Shown one piece after another: positions 9,468 to 19,318 of a stretch of DNA of 35,981 bases. The notes below the pieces were generated by a model. That model had not been told where the DNA came from and searched no databases. It was given only the letters and a program-made list of their open reading frames with translations. The stretch is from Nemertoderma westbladi (lineage: Eukaryota > Xenacoelomorpha > Nemertodermatida > Nemertodermatidae): NCBI GenBank assembly GCA_032718475.1, contig JAUCBJ010002745.1, positions 1-35,981 on the forward strand. Reading direction: 5' to 3'. The position numbers and the translations under genes were made by a program. Each line of letters begins with the position of its first letter. Positions within the stretch are counted from its first letter, which is position 1.

Positions 9468-11324
9468 TCGAAGGTACCGGTCGAACAGTGAGCTGTAGGC
9501 CTAACTGCCCAACTGCCCGAACCGGTACTTACAGGTACAGCAGTATTATTCGATTTTTATAATTATATACCGGTAGGTCTTGATATTTAATCAGGGACGC
9601 CTGATTTTTTTGGGATTTTACTTATTTCTGTCAGTTTTATTTATTCGTATGTGTAATATTGAGCAGAAGGCGTGTAAGCCTGCTCAGATTGTATAAATAA
9701 TTTGTAGGCTGGATTGTTGTCTGGCTGTTGTTAAGTCTGAAGAGATTGCAGTGTGTGTAGAGTGTATGTCCGATAAAGTACTAGTTAGGAAGGTGGAGGC
9801 ATCCAGTGCTGTAAGGTAAATCCCCCCCGAAAGAATAAGTCGTACTACTCGGTTAGAACGCATACTAACTAACCATTTCGGAGTCTGCATATACTGTAGT
9901 TTATTTAGGCTTGATAGTAGTCTGCCAGCGTTTGGTTTGTATTTTGTTTGTGTAGTCTGCACGGGTAGCGTAATATTTATTATTCAGAGTCTATGCGAGT
10001 ATTCGCAACATACATAACTCCCTAAGTTTATTCCTACAGTAATTGTGCTTGTTATACATACCGTTATAGTTAAATTAACCCCGGTACTACATCAGGGCTG
10101 CTTGGCGTAGGTAAAGACTGGTGATTTTATGCTCTAGTCACTCCAGCAGATACCGTGGTTCTTTTAGCTGTACAAGTATATTTAACTGCTGGTTATTTGT
10201 TGTATAAGTACTTGTACCTAATTTAGGGTTTAGTGTACAGTACTTTCCAAAGGTAATTAGTGTGTAGGCAGTATATTTGTGTTGTAAAGTGGTTAATAGG
10301 CACGTTAGCTCTGGTTGGCTGCGGTAATTAACTTCTAGGTAAGAACACTCCGGGTACATAACGTAGTACTTATAGAGCTGTACAGCTAAAGACTATAAGT
10401 CGTCAGACGGTGGTATTTTCTTATCTGGACAACGCAATTTATTTACTACTGCTTAATTATTTTCAAATACCGTAGTATCCTGTCCGTTGTAATAACCAGA
10501 AATTCTATCCCCTTGTTAGGCTGGTTTGTAGATTTCCTGTAAAATTACCGTAAAATTTGTACGTGTAAATTTTTGTGTTTATTTAGAGATTGTAATCTCA
10601 CCCCGTAATTGTACGTAATTTGTAGTAATAAGTAACTTAGGCAAGTAGAACTATTTGTTTTAGTGTCCAACAAGTAGCACTTCACTGAGAGCGTACAGCT
10701 TCTGTGTAGTGACTCCTTACCAGAAATAATAACATTTATTTCAAATATTGTCAAAAAACCCATTATAAGGGTATATATATATTATAAATCAACTCAAACC
10801 GATTTATAAAATAGTAGGCCTGTTATCCATCAATTAGGTCTTAATATCAGTTGGACTACTGCTTAATAACAGTAATAAAGTAAAGGAAAGTAATCCTAAA
10901 ATTCAGAAATTCAGTTGTTATAAAATAATTGACATACCGGTATTTACTATAGGCTTATTATATTTATTTATATAAATTTATGCTGAAATTATATACCGGT
11001 ATTCTGTAATTAATTCTAGCCTATAATTATACTTATATATACTATAAGTGTAAGCTGTATACCGGTATTCACGGTAGGCTTATTATATATTTATATATAT
11101 TTGTGCTGAAATTATATACCGGTATTCTGTGACAAACCCTAGTCTGTAATAATACTTATATATATACTATAAGTGTATACCGGTATTCTAATATATTGTA
11201 TATATATCACGTTACATAGAGTAACGATATCAGTAATTAATTACTAGGCTAACAGTTGATACTGAATTACTAGACTTGCTTTAACTGTCGTTATAGTAGT
11301 AGGCATTCAACTGTACAATCAAAC
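9468..11324 (+). other. Leader region of the LTR element, no supported gene
   Basis: About 1.86 kb before the first Gag ATG, long for a leader. Several short frames on the minus strand have no family features. It contains an imperfect direct repeat (10935-11190) and many stops on the plus strand. Confidence 0.6.
10935..11190. repeat. Direct repeat of ~125 bp, two copies plus a partial third
   Basis: Each copy begins TACCGGTATT (10935, 11060, 11178), then ...GGCTTATTATATTT..., TGCTGAAATTATATACCGGTATTCTG and ACTATAAGTGTA. The palindrome ATACCGGTAT occurs five times in 250 bp. Confidence 0.75.
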
Positions 11325-12386
11325 ATGGCTGACACAAAGCAAACTCTGTCAGATAGTCTCCTAGAAAAAACAGTCTGCGACTCCGACAGGAGTGCCGAAC
11401 ATTTGAGACCAAAGTCCAAGTCCCCTCCTACTGTAAGAAAGGTCATCCCTCCAGTAGTAGTATCAGACCCTAGGCTAGTAAAGCACCGTAGGTCTATCAT
11501 AGGCACTCGGGCTCAAGTCAAGCGGGACCAAGAGGCAGCTGTTAAACAGCAGCAACACCCGAACCGAGAACTTATTTCTCAGCGGACCGATAGCTCCAGT
11601 AGTTCAGATACTGTAGAGTTGACACCCGAGCGCGGAGCAAAGATGGCAGAAGCAGTTTATTCGGATCCACTTCTCATTCTTCCTGAAGCCATACTCACTA
11701 GGGTATTGATTGCGGTGGAGGAACATCAAATCGATTGGGCGAGAAGTAAGCGATCGACCAAGGACAGTTACGCGGGATATACAATGGAGGAACTGAAGTC
11801 TATTGTCGAGACGCAATGGAACTTCCCCGGACCCGGACTCCCGTTTAACTTATCAGAAGCTGCCTGGGAGGACTTATACAGGATGGGAGTAGTAAAGGAC
11901 ACTAGAGATCCAGCTGTGTGGAAGAGGTCGGCAGCAGGATATGTACAGGGGTTCTTCAGCTCTTTGGAGCGATTAGAGGAACAACTGTTTCAACAACCCC
12001 AAGGACCTCAAGAGCAGGGAGAGCTGCTTTATCAAGTTCGAGAACGTATCCTAAGAATCAGACTAATCCTATCGGCCTTTGAGGAAGCTTCGAAAAGAAG
12101 CCAAGACACGTCGTTGCAAGTTGCCGTAAAGACTTGGTTCCAGCGGGTGGGTCTCAAAGTTCAAGGAACGGCCCAGTGGAAAATTCAGCTGGCTGAGCGC
12201 TCAACCCACAGAGAATCAACAGATGCTACCTTTTCTCAAGTGGAAAGCAAAGCGACATCAGAGAAACATCAGAAGAAGGACGCCATTGACATCTATCTGT
12301 CGGACTATCAACGATTTATAGGTGACAAAGACTGGCTGGACTTCGCCCTACTAGTGAAGGAGCCAAGTTTGTGTTGGATGCATTAG
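11325..12386 (+). CDS. Gag-like N-terminal reading frame of the LTR element
   Basis: 353 residues from ATG 11325. Residues 1-105 are polar and basic (PKSKSPPTVRK, a run of Ser near residue 90). Residues ~110-330 are mostly helical and charged with Trp-containing segments (WNFPGPGLPFNLSEAAW, KTWFQRVGLKVQG). I recognise no named domain; position makes it the N-terminal part of Gag. It overlaps the next frame by 16 bases. The next frame is in -1 relation and open from 12326, and its sequence continues naturally from about 12357, so either a single-base deletion or programmed -1 shifting joins them. No classical slippery heptamer is visible in 12326-12386. Its length and novelty are unusual for BEL/Pao Gag. 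Confidence 0.7.
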   Translation: MADTKQTLSDSLLEKTVCDSDRSAEHLRPKSKSPPTVRKVIPPVVVSDPRLVKHRRSIIGTRAQVKRDQEAAVKQQQHPNRELISQRTDSSSSSDTVELTPERGAKMAEAVYSDPLLILPEAILTRVLIAVEEHQIDWARSKRSTKDSYAGYTMEELKSIVETQWNFPGPGLPFNLSEAAWEDLYRMGVVKDTRDPAVWKRSAAGYVQGFFSSLERLEEQLFQQPQGPQEQGELLYQVRERILRIRLILSAFEEASKRSQDTSLQVAVKTWFQRVGLKVQGTAQWKIQLAERSTHRESTDATFSQVESKATSEKHQKKDAIDIYLSDYQRFIGDKDWLDFALLVKEPSLCWMH

Positions 12387-13348
12387 ATGCGGAAATGTTA
12401 GCTGCGAACCAAGCTAAATTTGATGAAAGCATCCGCATCGCTAGGGTCCAAGAAGAACAGGTAAAGAAAAAACGTATAGAAGACCGAAAGGCGGCAGCAG
12501 TGGCAGCTGCAGAAGTTGAAAGAAAAGCGGCAGCGGCAGAAGCAGAAGCGGAAAGAAAAGCGGCAGCGGCATTGGCAGAGGCAGAAAGAAAAGCAGCAGA
12601 GGCAGTGGTGGAAGTAGAACTGAGAGCATCTGAGGAGACAGCCCAACTAGAGTTGGAGGATCTTCAAGAGAAGCAAGACTACTTTAATAAACAGAGAACA
12701 GCTAGTCATATGCAGATGATAAGTCGATCTACTCCCAAGAGACAGGGATTTACATCATCTGATGAAGGCGATACAACAGATCCTGAAGGCGGAGGAAATA
12801 GATCTCGTTCCAGCAGACGTAGAAGAACGCCTCACCATCAGAAATTGCCTAATTTGCCCCCAGCTGTGAGAAGGCAACTAGCTAGTGCAGACTTAGGTAG
12901 TACAGAACCCACAGACCAAATTATTAGAGTAGAAAGACTCCCTACTATAGTAGATGAGCCTGAAATAATTAGGCCTGTTCTCGAAGCCACCCCTTCTGTG
13001 ATAGAGACCCCTGTACTTCCAGAACCTAACTCTAAATTCCCTTTGCACAGTACTAAACTACCTGTACCCAGTAGGACTGTTCCAGAGTCAATTCCAGTCC
13101 TGGACGCCGAGCGAGACATTAACGATTTATTGCCCGTCGACCCTCGTCTACCCGCTACTATGTTGGCGGCTCCCACTTCGGCGGTAGAATGGGTGGATGA
13201 GGGATGGCGGGAGATGGGTCTCCTGCTCGGGCAGCTGAGGGAACACCGTTTGTGTTCCTCTCAGCAGGTCCGGGAGATGGAAGGGACTGTTCAACAGTTA
13301 AAGGGAACAGTCAGAGAGGGTAGGTTAGAGTTGCAAGAAGTGCTGTAG
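12371..13348 (+). CDS. Gag-like coiled-coil reading frame of the LTR element
   Basis: 325 residues if begun at GTG 12371; the first ATG is 12394. Residues ~30-110 form a strong Ala/Glu/Lys/Arg coiled coil built from repeats of AEAERKAAAA; the middle has RSRSSRRRR-type basic patches; the end is again helical. It ends at TAG 13346-13348 but the same frame continues open for another ~960 codons, so this one stop separates it from the Gag-core/protease frame. The stop may be read through or may be a mutation. Continuity with the preceding frame needs a -1 shift. Likely role: Gag multimerisation (inference from the coiled coil). Confidence 0.65.
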   Translation: MLDALDAEMLAANQAKFDESIRIARVQEEQVKKKRIEDRKAAAVAAAEVERKAAAAEAEAERKAAAALAEAERKAAEAVVEVELRASEETAQLELEDLQEKQDYFNKQRTASHMQMISRSTPKRQGFTSSDEGDTTDPEGGGNRSRSSRRRRTPHHQKLPNLPPAVRRQLASADLGSTEPTDQIIRVERLPTIVDEPEIIRPVLEATPSVIETPVLPEPNSKFPLHSTKLPVPSRTVPESIPVLDAERDINDLLPVDPRLPATMLAAPTSAVEWVDEGWREMGLLLGQLREHRLCSSQQVREMEGTVQQLKGTVREGRLELQEVL

Positions 13349-13372
13349 AGTATCGCGTTAGAACGCGATAAA

Positions 13373-16249
13373 TTGGTAAATATACAAAGAGGTATACCAC
13401 CACCCCCTGTAACAATGTGTCAACCTGTTAGGTCTGAAGTATTTCATGCGCAAGGTGTGGAGCCTACATGCATCTATACTGCTAGTGAAGTAGAAACTCC
13501 TATAGTAAACCCTATTAAGGGTAACGATAAACCTGTTGATAATGATATTCCCTATAGACCTGATCCTAATCCGAGAAATTTATATACCGATAACTCGATA
13601 TTAAATAATACGATGGCCCAAGAAAGTTTTACGCATCAAATGGCTAGAACCGAAGCCCGACAAGTGGTAAAGGTGGGAGAGATCGTCAAGTTCAACGGAG
13701 ATGAGATGAAATGGTTGCCTTTTAATGAATATTATAAAGATAACATACAGAACTCTGTGCTATCTAACGGAGAGAAACTTAGATTCCTCATCGAGTGCTT
13801 GGAAGGATCTCCCAAGTTAATGGTGTTAAAGTTTATTGGACATCCAGATGGATTAAGACAAGTTTGGGATACACTAAACATCAGGAATGGTAATAGGAAT
13901 AACATAGCTAGGTATTTGTATGCGAAATTAGTAGTGCCCCGAAAGTTTCTTAGCAGCGTGATTATAGAGTTTTCCGATGAGATTCAGGAGATCTGTAGAC
14001 AACTAGATTGGTTAGGTAAGTCTCATGAATACCAGAATTCTATGGTTGTAGGAACCTTAGCATCAGCTTTCCCAAAGGGTGAAGTAGGTACTCGCTGGGA
14101 TAAAAAGGTTCTCTATTTGATGGACCAACAACATAGAGATCCAACCATGACGGACCTTCTGTCATTCTTAAACCGAGAGGTAAGATTACAACTTCTAAAA
14201 CAGTCTAGAGAGAAGACTCCTGAAAGTGAGGTAAGTGAAAAATCCATTTCTAGGAGAAAGGTAACACCAGTGTATTATACAGATGACGGCAAAAGCCAAA
14301 CCTCCCATGAGGAGAACAGCGGGAAAGACACCGAAAGATCTTATTATGTCAACAAAACTCGGAAAGACGTAAGTAAATCTAAGTCTCGAACCAGTGACAG
14401 AAGAGAACAGGTAACAACTCCTCCCACGTCTCCTAAGAGAATTCATGGAAGAAAGCCCGAGGAAAGAACAAGTGTGCACCACACAGCACAGGTTAAAGTA
14501 AGTAACATCAAGCCCAAATGTGTATTGTGTGACGGGCCCCATCGCTTGAGTGGGTGTGATGAATTCTTAAAGAAATCCCTAAAGGATAGACGTGATGTCA
14601 TGTGGGATAAGCGGTTGTGTTATAATTGTCTCAGACGAGGACACCAACGACGGACCTGTTACTCAGATGCTAGGTGTGCTAAGTGCGGCGCGAAACATCA
14701 TATCTTGCTGCACACAGAATTTGAAAGAACCCGCATGAGTCAGGTAAGTGAGCCCGAACTACATGTCCAATTCAGTGATGTGAACGACACTGGCCACAGC
14801 TCTGAGATGGAAGGATTCTACACAGACGAATTCTCCGACGAAAATGAATCCTGTTATATGACAAACACCGCGGTGTATCGAGCGCTTACGTATGAGACTG
14901 AAACCGATAGCGAGCTCTCCCTAACTATTCCGGACCGACAACCATCTTGGAAAGCGCCAACTTCCAACGTAGGAATCCGGGAATTTCCCTTAGTGCAGTT
15001 GAGAGTCCACGGGTTAAAAAAGAGCTATATAGTGAACGCCCTCCTTGACTCCGGCAGCACAGGAACATTCATCGACAAAGAACTAGCCGAAGACATCTTT
15101 TGCTTATTCCGAACTAAGTTGAACCTTTCAGGAATTATGCAGGTTTGGAAATCTACAGTAGCTACAGACTACTATGTAGGCGCGTTGTCCACCACCCAGG
15201 ATGAACTAGGAGAACACAGTATAAGGTCAGTAAAAATGGTGGCGATAAAGAACTTCGCTACCAGCCAAGTGGAACCTTATAACTGGGATGAAGACGATTT
15301 CACCCAGCAGCATGAGATACCTAGATTCAACACCGACTACCCAGGGGTACATATACTCATGAATGCGCATAAGGCGCTTGAGACATTAGAGAAACGGCCT
15401 GCTCGACTGCAACCATTGCAAACCTATGCGGGAAGAACAAGAGTAGGTTGGTACTTCACTGGACCTTCCCGTAAGACACTCATGGAAAGGCTACCCAAAG
15501 ATCAGGTCCATCAGGCGAGTGAATGGGAAGAAGACATCAGTGAGGGAGAGACAACCACAACTGAGGGAACACCATACTCCTCAGATAATGACGATGTTAA
15601 CTCTAATGTAGATCAATGGAGACATTGCCTTGGGAAGATTAATCCAGCCGACATCGCTTCCAGAGGAGCAACTCCTCAAGAACTGATAGATACTCCAGAC
15701 TGGTTAGGTGGACCCGACTTCCTAAGTAAAGAAGAGGATGAATGGCCTCCTCATCTCACCACGGCTGAGATTAGACAAGCCAAGGGAGCGGAGAAAGTCA
15801 AACCTAAAACCCGGACGATTAAATCAAAGTTATTTAAACCCGCGATTGATCTGTCTGTACTACACATTTCCAGGGACGACGCTGTAGATCTAAACTCCCC
15901 CGCCACAAATAAATCTGTTGTGGAAATCAGAGAAAAAGACTGGAAATCTGGAACACCAGACGTCTCGCAGGGATTCTCACCTCTCCTGCAGAGAGCGATA
16001 AATCACTATAGCTCCTGGAATCGGCTTTGTAAGGCCGTCGTGTATTTGAAGCGATGTTTCTATCGTCACTATTCCAGGACGAAGAGGAAACCTGGAATTG
16101 TATTCGAAACACAACAACTCAATCGCCCAGTTGGTCGTTTATGTTTACTGGAAAGAGACCGAGAACTGTCCGGAAACTATGGAAGGCAAGATACTCTTCC
16201 CACGACCACCTCCCTAATCCAACAAACATCTAGGGACTCCCCAACGTAA
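13373..16249 (+). CDS. BEL/Pao Gag core (DUF1759-like), zinc knuckles, aspartic protease; RT-RNase H-integrase deleted
   Basis: Open for 958 codons; the first ATG is 13415, but it is in frame with the preceding reading frame beyond a single TAG. In order: a DUF1759-like block (FNGDEMKWLPFNEYY...NGEKLRFL, residues ~108-270); zinc-knuckle region ~383-445 (CVLC..., LCYNCLRRGH, CAKCGAKHH); aspartic protease with ALLDSGSTGTFID, catalytic DSG at ~559; then VHILMNAHKAL and RVGWYFTGP, the stretch that ends just before reverse transcriptase in this family. The frame then passes an acidic linker and resumes at NPADIASRG and WLGGPDFL, which follow RNase H in intact elements, and at a pre-integrase segment. 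About 500-700 residues of polymerase are missing, with no stop at the junction. No integrase catalytic triad is seen. Confidence 0.85.
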   Translation: MVNIQRGIPPPPVTMCQPVRSEVFHAQGVEPTCIYTASEVETPIVNPIKGNDKPVDNDIPYRPDPNPRNLYTDNSILNNTMAQESFTHQMARTEARQVVKVGEIVKFNGDEMKWLPFNEYYKDNIQNSVLSNGEKLRFLIECLEGSPKLMVLKFIGHPDGLRQVWDTLNIRNGNRNNIARYLYAKLVVPRKFLSSVIIEFSDEIQEICRQLDWLGKSHEYQNSMVVGTLASAFPKGEVGTRWDKKVLYLMDQQHRDPTMTDLLSFLNREVRLQLLKQSREKTPESEVSEKSISRRKVTPVYYTDDGKSQTSHEENSGKDTERSYYVNKTRKDVSKSKSRTSDRREQVTTPPTSPKRIHGRKPEERTSVHHTAQVKVSNIKPKCVLCDGPHRLSGCDEFLKKSLKDRRDVMWDKRLCYNCLRRGHQRRTCYSDARCAKCGAKHHILLHTEFERTRMSQVSEPELHVQFSDVNDTGHSSEMEGFYTDEFSDENESCYMTNTAVYRALTYETETDSELSLTIPDRQPSWKAPTSNVGIREFPLVQLRVHGLKKSYIVNALLDSGSTGTFIDKELAEDIFCLFRTKLNLSGIMQVWKSTVATDYYVGALSTTQDELGEHSIRSVKMVAIKNFATSQVEPYNWDEDDFTQQHEIPRFNTDYPGVHILMNAHKALETLEKRPARLQPLQTYAGRTRVGWYFTGPSRKTLMERLPKDQVHQASEWEEDISEGETTTTEGTPYSSDNDDVNSNVDQWRHCLGKINPADIASRGATPQELIDTPDWLGGPDFLSKEEDEWPPHLTTAEIRQAKGAEKVKPKTRTIKSKLFKPAIDLSVLHISRDDAVDLNSPATNKSVVEIREKDWKSGTPDVSQGFSPLLQRAINHYSSWNRLCKAVVYLKRCFYRHYSRTKRKPGIVFETQQLNRPVGRLCLLERDRELSGNYGRQDTLPTTTSLIQQTSRDSPT

Positions 16250-16463
16250 CAGCGTATGGAGTGGGTGTGTGACTATATTATTTTATATTTGTTTTTATTA
16301 TTTTATATTTATGTATGTATTATTATGTAATTTTATTATAATCGTTTTCTTTAATTTTATTTAGTAGAATGTTATTTTAGCGATTATTTAGTAGATTAGT
16401 GCAATATATATTAGTGTTTATTACTTACTTACTTATATTATATTATATATTTAGTGCAACGGC

Positions 16464-16867
16464 GAGAAATAATTATTTTTCTCTTTCCTTACTGTTCGTA
16501 TCATATTATAAATACGTGATTACAGTAAGATGAAATGTCCGTACTTATTAAAGTACAATAAAGCTCCTACTATACTCAAGTATTATTGGTAAGTAGAGTA
16601 TTAGGAATGCAAAGTTCAGATCCTCGTGTCTCGGCTAAACCAAGCTCTGGGTAGACCTTGGAAACGAGAAATAATTATTTTTCTCTTTCCTTACTGTTCG
16701 TATCATATTATAAATACGTGATTACAGTAAGATGAAATGTCCGTACTTATTAAAGTACAATAAAGCTCCTACTATACTCAAGTATTATTGGTAAGTAGAG
16801 TATTAGGAATGCAAAGTTCAGATCCTCGTGTCTCGGCTAAACCAAGCTCTGGGTAGACCTTGGAAAC
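16464..16867. repeat. 202-bp perfect tandem duplication
   Basis: 16464-16665 and 16666-16867 appear identical, each starting GAGAAATAATTATTTTTCTC and ending CCTTGGAAAC. Each contains CAATAAAG. Identity points to a very recent duplication or an assembly artefact. Confidence 0.9.
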
Positions 16868-16977
16868 GACTTGCCTCTTCTCACTGACATTGCTTATTGC
16901 AATATTGCTCTCATACCGTATATTAAATAATACATATAGTAGCGTGATGTCCCTTTAACAGTAGCGTACAACGCAAA

Positions 16978-17400
16978 TAAATCTGTTAAACCCTTTGACC
17001 ATCTGTAATTCTAGTCGATTAAGATATCGCGGCACCCACCGATATATTTGAAAGACAAAATTCTAGAATCAGTGGTTAACGTCCCCAGACATGTTCTGGA
17101 ATAAATCGGTGCCCATCTTAAATATTACATAGTTAATATTTATAAAAATATATTAAAACAAATATTGTTATAATAGAGTAAATACACACAAATAAACTCT
17201 AAGGAGTTTGTAAACCAAGAAAATTTATAAATTAAAATCTGTTAAAAATTAGATCCTTTAAAATTCTAGTCGATTAAGATATCTTAGCACTTACCGATAC
17301 TCTTAAAAGACAAATTTCCTAGAATCAAGGATCCCAGTCCCCAGACATGCTCTGGAATAAAATTGTGTCTATTCCATATTAAATAATAAAATTTACGGGA
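16978..17400. repeat. Diverged ~256-bp tandem repeat pair
   Basis: Shared blocks in the same order in both copies: AAATCTGTTAAA, ATTCTAGTCGATTAAGATAT (17008 and 17262), CCGATA, AAAGACAAA, CTAGAATCA, CCCCAGACATG and TCTGGAATAAA. CCAGACATGTTCTGG in the first copy is a 5-bp-arm hairpin. Confidence 0.75.
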
Positions 17401-18181
17401 ATAAATTTAAATTCATATCCTTTCATGAATTTGATAAATTGTTATTTTATACAATTTATAATATTCCCAAAATTCCATTAATTAACAGATCATGGGAGCG
17501 GAGATTCACCCTATTAAGTGTATTAGTGTGCGAGAATCTCCAATATATAGTCAATAGCCAATAAAATTCATAAAATCATGTATAAAGGGGAATATTGACA
17601 ATTAAAGAATTACTATTAAATAGCATCCCAGATCTGTATGCATGAGAATTACCCTAATTCTACTGCTAGCTTTCCATAATGTCACCATGGCAACAACTAC
17701 GCTAGAATTAGAAGTGAGTTAAAATAACAATAAAAAGCTTGCCCCATTGAATAGCATAGGGAATAAATAGCGCACTGCTAGTATCCAAGGATACATAATA
17801 ATAAAGTGACATTCTGGAAGGCACTGACTAACGGACAAATGGCCCGAATGTGTACAATTTGTGACAGTTGTGTGGAATTTGTGCGTTTATAGGTGAATGT
17901 TACTACTAAAGTGTGTTTACAGTAGCGAGTCGCAGTTGTGAAAGTAGCCCTAACCCTGCAGTAAGAACCTGAAGTAAATCTAAGCCCTTGGGATGGACAG
18001 TGGAGTGACTCGCGCTGGTTGTTGTCGTCGTTGTGCAGCTACTACGTTGGCGATAGACACCGCGGCGACAGTACATCAGCGCTGAGGATCTTGCACTGTC
18101 TGGGGGCCGTGAGGGGTAGGCAGCGACGCCCGCTATCCTAATTATAATTAATTATGATATCAATAAACTCATATAGCAGCT

Positions 18182-18628
18182 ATGACAGAGTTGATAGAAG
18201 ATGATCTTGGTATCAGGGAGCAATATACCCTACCATTGCAAGCGTTTGTTGATAGTTTAATACGCGGCGACGCTAGTCCACCCACTACGGAGGACGATGG
18301 CCGTTATATCGAACCGCCAATGTCAAAGGAACAACTCACGCGTGAATTGGACTATAGAAAATTCACCACTCGCTATACGCATCGTAATGGTACGTATATA
18401 GACTTCTTTACTACTGGCCATCCTATCGATTTACACGATATGGACGATGTAGACACCGAAAGGGAAATGATCCTATTTAAATATCATACCCAGCGCAGTC
18501 AGAACGATAAACTGAGAATCGAACACGAAAATTCTATTCGAAACCAACTCGAAAGAGAAGACGTTAAAGAACTGGATAAACGCAGTGACTTCAACGTATA
18601 TTTGGAATTCTTGAGAGAGACATTGTAA
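18182..18628 (+). CDS. Unrecognised accessory frame 1 of the LTR element
   Basis: 148 residues from ATG 18182; acidic and hydrophilic (IEDDLGIREQ, DMDDVDTEREM), with a charged helical C-terminal half. No signal peptide or membrane segment, so not an ordinary envelope gene. Near its end another frame (-1 relative) is open from 18589 to 18840 with balanced composition and could be the true continuation. Function unknown. Confidence 0.5.
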   Translation: MTELIEDDLGIREQYTLPLQAFVDSLIRGDASPPTTEDDGRYIEPPMSKEQLTRELDYRKFTTRYTHRNGTYIDFFTTGHPIDLHDMDDVDTEREMILFKYHTQRSQNDKLRIEHENSIRNQLEREDVKELDKRSDFNVYLEFLRETL

Positions 18629-18665
18629 AACTGGAGAAAGAAAACCCGCGTTTCCCCTACAAGAC

Positions 18666-19277
18666 GTGCGTCTTTGGTATTATTACGATGAATGCCCTAG
18701 ACCCAACCAACACACGGAAAGACATAAACATCCGCGGAGACGTTGCGCTAAACACAGTTTTACTCGCTATATTTACGGGAGTTTCGAGCGAAACTTGTTC
18801 GACGTATCACATACGCTCGCTCGACTCAAACGATCCTTAAATAAACCAATGATCGGAGTTCCGGAATACTCGGTCAGACCTCCTCATTCCCTGGTAAAAC
18901 CTCAGACTCTTGATTCTAATAGTATGACGGATCCCCCTGAACTGTACTCATTGTTCAAAGATCTAGTGTTACCCGAACAATTAGTCGGTGGCACTCCGGT
19001 TGTGGGCTCCCTAGATATTCGCCCATCTTACCTAGCTGGATTGGGACGCGGACATTTAATATCACCGTTCAACCCGTATAATCGTCCCGGTTTAACTCCG
19101 ATACAACCTGTCACCGAGGTGGAGGAGAGAGTTGTACGCAATGCGTTAGACACTATTCGACAAAAGATCGGAAAAGGAACCTACGATTGTTTAGAGAAAC
19201 GTAAATTGCAGCAGCAAGTCCAAGCGGTAAACGAATTAGCTTTATCTCAGTTCTATCAGGAAATCCAGAGCCTCTAA
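18666..19277 (+). CDS. Unrecognised accessory frame 2 of the LTR element
   Basis: About 203 codons, starting at a non-ATG codon; the first in-frame ATG is near 18849. The part up to ~18840 is rich in Arg/His and may be a shadow of the overlapping frame 18589-18840. From 18840 on it reads like real protein: Pro-rich (SVRPPHSLVKP, SPFNPYNRPGLTPIQP), then a helical end (EVEERVVRNALDTIRQKIGKG). No known domain seen. Frame 3 is in -1 relation and takes over near 19274. Confidence 0.45.
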   Translation: MRLWYYYDECPRPNQHTERHKHPRRRCAKHSFTRYIYGSFERNLFDVSHTLARLKRSLNKPMIGVPEYSVRPPHSLVKPQTLDSNSMTDPPELYSLFKDLVLPEQLVGGTPVVGSLDIRPSYLAGLGRGHLISPFNPYNRPGLTPIQPVTEVEERVVRNALDTIRQKIGKGTYDCLEKRKLQQQVQAVNELALSQFYQEIQSL

Positions 19278-19318
19278 GAAGATATCGAACTTGGACGACC
19301 CTACTCTCTGAAAGAGTT

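Larger units (their letters stand above)
16250..18181 (+). other. Non-coding inner region of the LTR element
   Basis: About 1.9 kb with no gene. It holds an exact 202-bp tandem duplication, a second diverged repeat pair, and a GC-richer patch (about 17990-18140) just before the next reading frame that could be a leader or promoter region. It probably replaced the missing polymerase and integrase part. Confidence 0.6.

Noticed and set aside
12398-12646. Cysteine/phenylalanine/leucine-rich minus-strand frames
   Set aside because: Shadows of the Ala/Glu/Lys/Arg coiled-coil codons on the plus strand.
16464-16867. The two identical 202-bp units as LTRs of a second small retroelement
   Set aside because: They are directly adjacent with nothing between, and have no TG...CA ends or target duplication.
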